A stretch of DNA of 22,500 nucleotides, taken from Chara braunii (taxonomy: Eukaryota > Streptophyta > Charophyceae > Charales > Characeae). The notes beneath the pieces were generated by a model. That model was not told the DNA's origin and did not search any database. It worked only from the letters and a program-made list of their open reading frames with translations. This document shows positions 1 to 6,469 of this stretch, one piece after another; positions within the stretch are counted from its first letter, which is position 1, and each line of letters begins with the position of its first letter. The translations under genes and the position numbers were made by a program. The stretch is from positions 1,951,758 through 1,974,257 of the forward strand of contig BFEA01000015.1 in NCBI GenBank assembly GCA_003427395.1. Reading direction: 5' to 3'.

Positions 1-145
1 TTTTCATTTTCTTCACATTTATTGTAAACGAATTTTGATGTCCTCGAAGTACCGGTACTTCGAGGCTAATCACCGGAGCTGTAGGTTAGGCCTACCGGTA
101 GCTCTAGGGTCGGGCCTTGACAACCGGTAGGTACTGGTGGTTTAA
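1..145. other. Unassigned flank with CCGGT-rich palindromic words
   Basis: No open frame of interest. The stretch holds a perfect 24-bp palindrome (42-65) and several short words built on ACCGGT, such as CTACCGGTAG near 97. It ends at the TAA duplication of the MITE that begins at 146. It may be part of an older element, but I cannot assign it. Confidence 0.5.
42..65. repeat. Perfect 24-bp palindrome
   Basis: The half-site CCTCGAAGTACC is followed directly by its exact reverse complement, with no spacer. A perfect 12-bp-arm palindrome is not expected by chance in a window this size. It could be a dimeric protein site or a scar of an inverted duplication. No function can be read from the sequence. 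Confidence 0.85.
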
Positions 146-611
146 GGGCCACGTTAGACCCTCCTTGAAAAATCCTCAGGAATTAGGACGAAGTCCTTGG
201 AAAATTTCAAGGAATTCGGCGTCATCATTACACCGTGTCCTTGGAGCGTCGGCTTAGAGATTCGTCCTTGGAGCTTTTTGGGGGGGAAAAAGAAAAAAGA
301 AAAAGATAAACAGTTGTGCTTGAGGCTTTCGGCCAATAGGGTGTCGCCACGCTCCCGGTTCGACCGTTGTAACGTCCCGTGTGTGTCCTCTCCTCTCCGT
401 CAATCACGGCTCCTTGAGCCCAAGGGACCTCAGGAGGACCCTTTGAATCCAAGGACGCAATGGCTGGCGATTCTGAGGATCCCCAAGGAAATCTCTCGGG
501 ACCGTTTTCACTTTGGGCCTCGTTAATCCAAGGAATTCGGTGGAATGGGATGCGGTGTAACCATGCCGAATTCCTAAAAATTGTCTTCCCAAGGAGGGTC
601 TAACGAGGCCC
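146..611. mobile_element. PIF/Harbinger-like MITE, 466 bp
   Basis: The two ends are inverted repeats of 22 bp with one mismatch (146-167 and 590-611). They begin GGGCCNCGTTAGACCC and continue CTCCTTG. The element is flanked by the trinucleotide TAA on both sides (143-145 and 612-614), the 3-bp TWA duplication known for PIF/Harbinger transposons, and the GGGCC start also fits that superfamily. Further in, subterminal inverted blocks with GGAATTCGG and TACACCG occur near both ends. The interior has no transposase, and the ~110-aa open frame inside (197-526) is not conserved-looking, so this is a non-autonomous element. The superfamily call rests on termini and duplication only. Confidence 0.8.
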
Positions 612-735
612 TAATCATCATCTAGCTCTATTCATGACCTCAATCATCCACACTGACATCCTAAATCATCCTAAATGATCCTCAATCATCCAAAATTATC
701 ATAAATGATCATCTATCATCAATCTTTGGATGTCA
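612..735. repeat. Degenerate AATCATC / CCTAAATCAT simple repeat
   Basis: Imperfect iterations of words such as CCTAAATCAT, CTCAATCATCC and AAATGATC fill this stretch between the MITE and the first hairpin-core copy. Only low-complexity content is visible. Confidence 0.6.
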
Positions 736-740
736 CTATG

Positions 741-816
741 TAAGGGACGCTGGACCCGGTTTCCAGCAGGTGCAGCTCCCCACCAATAGATGGAGTTAAT
801 AAAAAAAAAAAAAAAA
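741..816 (+). mobile_element. A-tailed insertion with hairpin core, copy C1
   Basis: A ~55-bp block (741-795) starts TAAGGGACGCTGGACCC, continues with TTTCCAGCAGGTGC and GCTCCCCAC, and ends AATAGATGGAG. Five bases later comes A16 (801-816). GCTGGA and TCCAGC can pair into a 6-bp stem inside it. The same block recurs at 825-880, 1534-1589 (minus), 2331-2360 (minus, partial) and 11227-11282, in each case upstream of an A-rich tract when read in the block's sense direction. The A-tail implies spread by LINE-type target-primed retrotransposition. Whether this is a SINE or a very short 5'-truncated LINE end is open, and no clear target duplication was found. Confidence 0.65.
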
Positions 817-824
817 TTCCATTA

Positions 825-905
825 TAAGGGAGGCTGGGCCCGATTCCCAGCACGTGCTGCTCCCCACAAATAGATTGGAGCATTTCTTAAAAATAATAAT
901 AAATA
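825..905 (+). mobile_element. A-tailed insertion with hairpin core, copy C2
   Basis: This is a second plus-strand copy of the hairpin core (825-880), 84 bp after the first. It differs at several bases (AGGCTGGGCCC, CACGTGCTGC) and is followed by an AT-rich tail with AAT iterations. Paired positions covary in part: the stem reads GCTGGG with CCCAGC instead of GCTGGA with TCCAGC, so the hairpin is retained despite the change. C1 and C2 lie head to tail, either as two nested insertions or as a dimer. Confidence 0.6.
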
Positions 906-943
906 CATAAATCCTATTTATTAATTTTATGTCTTTTTTAAGG

Positions 944-969
<26 letters not shown>
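944..969. repeat. T26 homopolymer, probable minus-strand poly(A) tail
   Basis: A run of 26 T. In a window where other such runs end LINE or SINE-like copies, this most likely marks the tail of a minus-strand retroposon occupying the DNA to its right (970-1421, possibly continuing after 1828 beyond the later insertion). I could not find its 5' end or a target duplication. Confidence 0.5.
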
Positions 970-974
<5 letters not shown>

Positions 975-1437
975 GGTCCCAGACTCTCAGTGTCCCTTTA
1001 ACAGCACCTGAGTCTTAGGCATCAGCCCCGTTAGGGCCCTTACCCATCGCCCGTTACGCAGACCCAGAACGTTTGCCGGCATCCCCCATTGTCAGTCCTA
1101 TTGTCTGCTGCTCAAGGCTTACAATATACTACTGTTCATTTTCCTTGGCTCGTGTACCAGGGGAGCTACTTATGGAGGGCTCATCTCCGTATCCCAAAGT
1201 CCATTAGCCCGAAGTGTCAGACATCATCGCCCTTGTTGGTCCAATTGTCCGCCATTCAAGGCCCATCGCCTGTAACTTGTTGTCCCTGACTTCCTGGCCC
1301 GTGTACCAGAAGAACAGGTTGTGCCTGCTCGCTTCATTCTGTAGCGCTCGGTCACTGGCCAGTCCCGCAGAATCCCCGGGCTCCTGCTCCCACTGGTGTT
1401 TTGTTTTGTGTTTGCTATTCTATTTCACATTCTATGC
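970..1437. other. Unassigned segment, probable body of an older minus-strand retroposon
   Basis: No protein-coding remnant is recognisable. The stretch contains a diverged direct duplication of about 150 bp (1084-1310) and ends at the target duplication of the 1438-1811 insertion. The poly(T) at its left edge is the only hint to its nature. Confidence 0.35.
1084..1310. repeat. Diverged direct duplication, offset ~150 bp
   Basis: The words CCTATTGTCTGCTGCTCAAG (about 1097) and CCAATTGTCCGCCATTCAAG (about 1241) match in order. A second matching pair, TTCCTTGGCTCGTGTACCAG (1141-1160) and TTCCTGGCCCGTGTACCAG (1291-1309), keeps nearly the same offset. This is an old tandem duplication with substitutions, inferred by eye. 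Confidence 0.5.
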
Positions 1438-1811
1438 TTTTTTTTTTTTTTTTTTTTTTTTTTTCCTTGAATCAACCCGATCGGATGCTAGGTGTGCTGA
1501 TAAGAGCAGACACATCTAGCACCGTCAGGGAGGCTCCATCTATTTGTGGGGAGCAGCACCTGCTGGAAATCGGGTCCTGTGTCCCCTTGGATACATCTTT
1601 GTAGCACAGTGTTTGTTGGGCATATGGCCATTAGAGTTGTTGTTCCCGAGCTTCCTTCTCTCCCCCGGGGCTGCCTATGTTACCCTTCCAATTTGCAAAG
1701 CTCTTACTTCCCACTGACCTGGCCCCACCCAGGATAGTGTCCACCGTGCTTTAATGTCTACGCACGTCCTGGTGGTAATGGCTCAACTCCTACCCTTGGT
1801 GTCTGCAACCC
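1438..1811 (-). mobile_element. 374-bp A-tailed retroposon with 17-bp target duplication (contains core C3)
   Basis: The sequence ATTTCACATTCTATGCT stands at 1422-1438 and again at 1812-1828. Between them lies a segment starting with T27 (1438-1464), the poly(A) tail of a minus-strand insertion. Its 5' end is at 1811. The hairpin core lies at 1534-1589 on the minus strand, about 70 bp before the tail. No RT-like frame is present. I looked for RNA polymerase III A and B boxes near the 5' end and saw none that is convincing, so it could be a SINE with a non-tRNA head or a 5'-truncated LINE 3' end. The perfect duplication makes the insertion boundaries firm. Confidence 0.8.
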
Positions 1812-1816
1812 ATTTC

Positions 1817-1874
1817 ACATTCTATGCTATGTTCTTTGTAAAAGTACATTCTATGCTATGTTCTTTGTAAAAGT
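1817..1874. repeat. Two perfect 29-bp tandem units
   Basis: The unit beginning ACATTCTATGCTATG occurs at 1817-1845 and 1846-1874 without mismatch. The first unit overlaps the right-hand target duplication of the retroposon, so the insertion landed at the left edge of, or just before, this duplication. Confidence 0.85.
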
Positions 1875-2270
1875 AAACTCTATTCTGATGAAGTAGGCCG
1901 ATTGTCTGAGCTATTCCTCTCAGTCCACTGAAGTTGACTGTCAGACGAAGCCTTTCATATTTAGAATTTGCTGAGTGACTCCTCCTTGCCTACAAGGTCG
2001 ACGATTTCCTGATCAGTTCTGTGGGGCTAAAACTGTTATTTTGGCCCTCCTAGCTTACTGCCGAACCAGGTAGGACTGCATGCTCTTACAATCACTCCTC
2101 TGACTCCTATCTGTTGTTGCGCGTGGAATTTTCTTTTAAAAAAAAGAAGAAAAAAAAGAAGCAGCTTACTGTCTAACCAGTTACAAAACCATTTATCGCC
2201 CTCCCTCTAAGTATTCCTCTGTTTCCAGTTTTCCCCCTGCCCCTGGCTGCCGCCTATTACACACCAATCT
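1875..2270. other. Unassigned, with a possible short A-tailed insertion at 2070-2162
   Basis: No gene-like frame. AGCTTACTGCCGAACCAG (2052-2069) and AGCTTACTGTCTAACCAG (2163-2180) agree at 16 of 18 positions and bracket ~93 bp that ends in an A/G-rich tract (from about 2138). The arrangement resembles a short retroposed piece with an aged target duplication, but two mismatches leave it uncertain. Confidence 0.3.
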
Positions 2271-2360
2271 TCGTTTTTTTTTTGTTTTGTTTTGTATTGT
2301 TTTGCAAGAATGAGCTTTTGTAGCAATAATGCTGGAAACCAGGTCCCGCGTCCCTTATTA
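2271..2360 (-). mobile_element. Partial hairpin-core copy C4 with A-rich tail
   Basis: Read on the minus strand, the core begins TAATAAGGGACGCGGGACC, continues GGTTTCCAGCA (2331-2360) and then leaves the consensus, lacking the GCTCCCCAC and AATAGATGGAG parts. It runs into an A-rich tail with CAAAA iterations ending at 2271. This is a truncated or diverged family member. The 5' limit beyond 2360 is unknown. Confidence 0.5.
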
Positions 2361-3252
2361 CATCAGATGTACTCATTGCACCCTCTTTCGGGAATTTCAG
2401 TCCATTGCAGTCACAATTTCCCTTGGAACACCAGTGGGAGAGAGCCTTCTGCAGCCCCCTGACAGTTTTTGCATCATTGATGTATTGGATCTGGGGCAGG
2501 CAGGCCGGTACTTTTTTTTATCGGACTTGAGCCCAGTATAGCCATGACTTGTTCACGTGTCACCCCTAGAGTCATATTTTTCTCCAACAAAAAATTGAAT
2601 ATGCGTCTTATGGCAATTTTTTCCTAGGTTAACAGGCCATTTTTCAGAACTAAATGGTGGCGTGGTTGCCCCAGCAGCCAAGTGGATGGCCTGTGCTGGG
2701 ATGTATAGGCCTCCAGGCGCATTCTGACACAGGACTTGGAGGAAACGAGGTGAAGTCTGGAGGCATCACAGCAATCTAACCCTCCAGAATAAAATCTGTA
2801 ACGAAGGATTGAGTACAGGATTGTTAGCGATTTCCTTCAGATTTGCCGGAAAGGTCTCATGTAGAAATTGACTTGGAAAAAAAAAAAAACAACGTCAACA
2901 CAGTTGAAAGTGTAGTCTCTGTGGTTAGGTGTCCCTGGAAATGTGGATCCTCTAAGTCATCCCCCCACTGGTTGAACATGCAAATCAGACACTTCCCGAG
3001 GCATAGAGCCCAGCCGCTACTACCACATGGATCTTTAAAAAAAAAAAGCAGATCACACATTCGCTGCTGAAGGTCAATGTAGCTGTTAACCAACGACGCT
3101 TAGCAAATGTTGGCCAACAAGGCCACCTTTTTTGTTGTCACAAAAAGATATAACACTTCCACTTGCAATATGAACTCAATGCACGAGGCTTTACTTGTCA
3201 CAGAATACGCATAGAGCTCGTGTCATAAGATACACTGTACTATCATGATCAC
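2361..3252. other. Unassigned non-coding segment
   Basis: No recognisable protein, RNA or inverted-end element. Two short A-runs (2877-2889 and about 3037-3047) are the only marked features. Open frames here are short and of biased, non-protein-like composition. Confidence 0.4.
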
Positions 3253-3315
3253 CCTTCTGCCTCTCTGCACAGACCTTCTGCCTCTCTGCGCAGACCTTCT
3301 GCCTCTCTGCTCAGA
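3253..3315. repeat. Three 21-bp tandem units
   Basis: The unit CCTTCTGCCTCTCTGCNCAG plus A is repeated three times in direct succession (3253-3273, 3274-3294, 3295-3315). The copies differ only at one position (A, G, T). No spacers are present, so this is a minisatellite, not a CRISPR array. Confidence 0.9.
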
Positions 3316-3429
3316 CGACCATCTCAGCCACTATCCCGAATAAATAGTTGACTGAAAGTAGTAGGTATTGAACAAAAAATGGATAAATTCCGCATGCTTT
3401 TTCTCTGTTCCTCTCCCATGTGTATCAAT

Positions 3430-3607
3430 GATTCTTCCAGAATTTGTATGGGGGTTTCATGGAGGGGGTGAGCTCTGCTCTACACAGGCTTCACAAGGTG
3501 GGTAGTGATGCTCGGGAGGGGGTACGAGCAGACTGGGGGGGGATAGTCTACTCTGGGGCTGGGGTAGATGTGAGGGCCAAGATCAAACCTCAGCGGAGGC
3601 ATAAGGG

Positions 3608-3652
<45 letters not shown>

Positions 3653-3725
3653 TTAGGGTAAGGGGCAGGCTTTGGGTGGGAACTAGATGGGAAGGAGGAG
3701 TGGGGGAAGGATTTTCTAACCCCTT
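3430..3725. repeat. Dispersed repeat R1, copy 1
   Basis: This G-rich block matches 21590-21795 in order: GGTTTCAT, a GAGC-CTGCTCT-like segment, GGTACGAGCAGACTG against GGCACGAGCAGATTG, then TCTACTCTGGGGCTGGG against TCTTTTCTGGGGCTGGG, then GATTAGGGTAAG against GATTAAGGTAAAG, and a purine-rich end. The copies are old and carry indels. The largest difference is a 41-bp A run here (3610-3650) where the other copy has one A. The nature of the family is unknown. Confidence 0.6.
3610..3650. repeat. A41 homopolymer inside R1
   Basis: Forty-one consecutive A are preceded by GGGGC and followed by GATTAGGGTAAG. The related copy at 21716-21740 reads GGGGGCAGATTAAGGTAAAG, with a single A in this place. 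The run is therefore not the 3' tail of R1. It is an in-place expansion, a tail-only insertion, or a sequencing or assembly effect. Confidence 0.85.
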
Positions 3726-3745
3726 TCTCTGGGGAAACTACACGG

Positions 3746-3910
3746 GAGTCACAAAAATGAGTTATACCTTATAATTGCACTACGGGCCAAGATACAGTTT
3801 CCAATTGCAGTTTGGGCAATGCATACAACCCAGCTTTGTGGCCAGGTAGGGTGCCGAAGTGTAAACTGTATCTTGCCCCATAGTGCAATTATAACTCGTT
3901 TTTGTCACTC
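3746..3910. mobile_element. Foldback MITE, ~165 bp with ~50-bp inverted arms
   Basis: The left arm (3746-3800) reads GAGTCACAAAAATGAGTTAT, then a 6-base insert, then ATAATTGCACTACGGGCCAA and GATACAGTTT. The right arm (3863-3910) is its reverse complement with a few mismatches and without the insert. The centre is about 60 bp. Long arms and a short centre are typical of foldback-type MITEs. No flanking duplication is clear, so the superfamily is not assigned. It lies just after R1. Confidence 0.75.
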
Positions 3911-4244
3911 TACTGAAGTTAACCCCAATTTCTTTTCTTTTCCAACATCACTGACTTTTTCAGTACTGTTTATGTGCCTGGGAGGCAGATGCACCACCAA
4001 TACATGCCAGCTATTGGCCACGGCCCCCTTTTGGAGGCCTCCCGCCGTCAACTCATTTTATCTATGGCGCTCGACCTCCTACATTTTCAGAGAGGCTCAA
4101 AACAGGTTCTCCAGTTGCCTGCGCCCATGTACTGGTGGTTTAAAGAACCAGGACAGGCATAGCACATCCCTAGTTAGGCTATGTCCAGCTTGCGTGGCTT
4201 TGACACTCCCTGAGCGACATTTGGTTTTCTTTTACTGTCGATAA
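3911..4244. other. Unassigned segment between the foldback MITE and R2
   Basis: Nothing recognisable on either strand. The open frame crossing it (3819-4244) begins inside the MITE arm and shows no known domain. Confidence 0.4.
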
Positions 4245-4545
4245 CAGGATTCAAGGGATAGCTGAATCCTGGCTGATGTCTGCTAGAGTAGTGCTGTTCT
4301 GAGCTCTTGGTTTGCAGATGCCAGAATGACGCTGGCAGGGGCTGGGACGTTTGACCTGTGACCTGTCTTGTAGCAGGAGTGTGAGGCCTGGTAGAGAGAT
4401 CGGGGGATTTGTCGAGGGAGGAAGGCAATCCAGTGGCGAGCTAGGAGGGACTGCCAAGTCAACCTATGAGGCCACGCTTAGTCTTGGTAGTGAGAACACG
4501 ACAGCGAGGGTGGGTATTGGGCAGGTTGAGTTTGTCTTTGGAGTG
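4245..4545. repeat. Dispersed repeat R2, copy 1
   Basis: From AACAGGATTCAAGGGATAGC onward the sequence matches 21905-22215. Shared words in order include GATGCCAGAATGACGCTGG, GTAGAGAGATC, GGGGATTTGTCGAGGGAGG, GGCAATCCAGTGGCGA and CAACCTATG. The best part is 4312-4440. On the minus strand both copies encode the same short peptide (SLDKSPDLSTRP), with changes partly at silent positions. The family is unknown. The right end fades near the LINE-A tail. Confidence 0.65.
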
Positions 4546-4651
4546 TTGCGTCTGGTATAGGGGAAGCTAGGGGTTGCTCATAGACTGTGAGGCCAGGTGT
4601 TGCGGATATAGTCCATAATCCTTCTATAGAATATCTTAGATAATCATAGTC

Positions 4652-4652
4652 T

Positions 4653-4684
<32 letters not shown>

Positions 4685-5475
4685 TTCTTAAAGGGATTCA
4701 ATTCCAGACTGAAAAACAACACTTCAAGGCCGGGGACCCCACAATTCTACCCGGTAGTTATCCCGGCAGCATCAGCCGGTTTAGCTTATACCACATTCTG
4801 ATCTTCAAATTACGAGGCCTATGCATTCCTGCTTTCCTGACCAAAACGCTTACATTCCGTAACTTGTTTACCGAAACCAAAATTCACTATCTCTACCGTC
4901 CTACTAAACCTACCCAGACCTCACTACGATCTGAAACTCAGCCTAAGGTGGCCGAGGGGAATGGATTATTCCCTACTACCTACATGACACTCTCCACCCT
5001 CCCCTACCCTTGCGGTCTACCGCCACCGCCGACAGGAACCGAGTGTCCTGGTTCATAGTAAGACCCATCACCTGTATTCTAACCAATTACACAGTACTAG
5101 CTTCCCCTCAGGACTGATCTTCGCTAGTTGATCCCTGGCACACCAAGTCTTGCGAAACCAAGTTTCTCCACGTATCCTATTACCACCAAGGACTCTCCGA
5201 CTCCAATCCGCTTTCACTGCCGCCGTCAGAAGCAGCTTGAAGGTGGCTCCCACCTGTCCGTCAGTCATGCCCTCTTTCTTGAATCTTAGGCCATTTCTTT
5301 CCAACCAGATAACCCAGAGCAAGATTGCTCTACAGACCTGGGCAATATATCCCCACCCCTCCTGCGTACTGTAGCCCTCGGGGACCACCCCCAGCAGGGC
5401 CCAGCGTTGTCCGAGGAACTCCGAGAGGCCTGTGAACCAGAGTTCGCAACTGGGATTTTTAGGAATACTTGTACA
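4652..5475 (-). pseudogene. LINE-A: 3' end of an L1-like LINE with poly(A) tail
   Basis: The T-rich tract at 4652-4689 is the poly(A) tail of a minus-strand element. Upstream of it in sense direction lie ~380 bp of 3' UTR and then an open minus-strand frame ending at 5068. The frame stays open upstream past 5388 to 5475. It contains LWFTGL, a GWGYIAQVCRAILLW stretch and IWLERNGLRF. This W-x2-R-N block is usual downstream of the RT zinc-finger region at the C-terminus of plant-type LINE ORF2. Endonuclease and RT are absent, so the copy is 5'-truncated or cut by the insertion of LINE-B exactly at its edge (target site 5462-5475). The open frame continues across the repaired target into 11395-11475, although what it codes for there is unclear. 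Confidence 0.65.
5462..5475. repeat. Left target-site duplication of LINE-B
   Basis: GGAATACTTGTACA is repeated exactly at 11381-11394, right after the poly(A) tail. It fixes the 5' boundary of LINE-B at 5476. Confidence 0.9.
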
Positions 5476-5476
5476 G

Positions 5477-6469
5477 GATCAGGTAACCATCACTTCCCTG
5501 GTCCAAGGACAGAAGGTGCANGGAGCAGATAGCTTGCTGGCACAGGATCAGGACGCAGGCAACCAGCTGGTTCACGAACAGAGATTACTCATACCTGACA
5601 TAAGAAGCTGGAAGGGTAAAAAAGAAAAAGGGGTGAGGGTGGTAGAAGTTATCTCCCCAATCACAGGGGAGAGAAAATTTCTACAATTAAATGACGATTC
5701 ANGAGAGAAAAAGAGCCCAAAATCGAAATCCTCTCTNATTGAGTGGGAGACAGACATCACAGACAAAGGAAAGGAAAGAAAAGACACAGGAACACAGCAA
5801 AGCACACTGGAAATAAAGAGTCAAAATGAGGAGATAGATCTCACTCAAGATACCCCTCAGTCACCGAGGAAGGAACAACCTATGCTATGGGGCGTCAACT
5901 CTCTTCTCTACTCACCCCCTGATTTGCGTGACCCTATGAGTAAAAGGCAGAAGTTGAGAGCGAGATTGCAAGAGGGTGCAATGTCACCTCTTCTTTCTAA
6001 ACCAGGGACCATCATACTTCCAGTTAGATATAAGGAAGGACGCTGGGAAGCAGGGCTTTCGGAAACCAAAGATTCTCAGTATGGGGAAATCACAGTCCAA
6101 GGTATGGATCCCTCTCTCATCGCCATCCAGGACACCATTGAAAATGGAACTAGGTTATCAAACATTTACCCACATCTCTCCAAATCTATTGCACACCTCT
6201 TCCCCCCAGAGGGGAAGGCAACATTAATACTCCTTTCAGAGACTGAAAAGGTTGGTGAAAGTGATGTTTACCTGAGATACAAGGCTCTGGATGCAGTTGG
6301 CCTGAGATGGATAGCGGAAGACTCTCTTAAGGATTTGCAAATTCTCAAAATTAAGGTTAGCCAGTTCTGGTCCGAGGAGGATGTTCTTTCTGTTCTACTC
6401 AGAATTTTGAAGAAAGCATCCCTTCGGAGAGGGGGAATCTTGGATACAGGGCCTTGGAAAAATTTGTAA
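5477..6469 (+). CDS. LINE-B ORF1, putative nucleic-acid-binding protein
   Basis: The frame is open from the element's 5' end to the stop at 6467-6469, about 330 codons, with three codons unknown because of N bases. ORF1 proteins of LINEs bind the element RNA and form its particle; that role is inferred from position. No CCHC knuckle or RRM motif is visible. The first third is rich in Gln, Asp and Lys, with a very polar Lys/Glu/Ser middle. The last ~130 residues look globular, with LRYKALDAVGLRW and a Leu-rich end. The first in-frame ATG is at 5882, which would give only 195 residues. The frame is open further left into flanking DNA, so the original start was probably lost or lies near 5476. 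The stop TAA directly abuts the ATG of ORF2 (TAAATG), which suggests reinitiation or coupled translation. Confidence 0.6.
   Translation, partial: DQVTITSLVQGQKVXGADSLLAQDQDAGNQLVHEQRLLIPDIRSWKGKKEKGVRVVEVISPITGERKFLQLNDDSXEKKSPKSKSSXIEWETDITDKGKERKDTGTQQSTLEIKSQNEEIDLTQDTPQSPRKEQPMLWGVNSLLYSPPDLRDPMSKRQKLRARLQEGAMSPLLSKPGTIILPVRYKEGRWEAGLSETKDSQYGEITVQGMDPSLIAIQDTIENGTRLSNIYPHLSKSIAHLFPPEGKATLILLSETEKVGESDVYLRYKALDAVGLRWIAEDSLKDLQILKIKVSQFWSEEDVLSVLLRILKKASLRRGGILDTGPWKNL

Noticed and set aside
197-526. 109-codon frame at 197-526 as a gene
   Set aside because: It lies inside the Harbinger-like MITE and has a biased composition with no domain.
3253-3315. Three regular 21-bp repeats as a CRISPR-like array
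   Set aside because: The units are contiguous with no spacers and the genome is eukaryotic. It is a minisatellite.
3444-3656. 70-codon frame ending in a Lys run
   Set aside because: The Lys run is the A41 homopolymer and the rest is repeat R1.
4687-5060. Pro/Thr-rich frame at 4864-5058 as a gene
   Set aside because: It lies antisense in the 3' UTR of LINE-A with no domain or conservation evidence.
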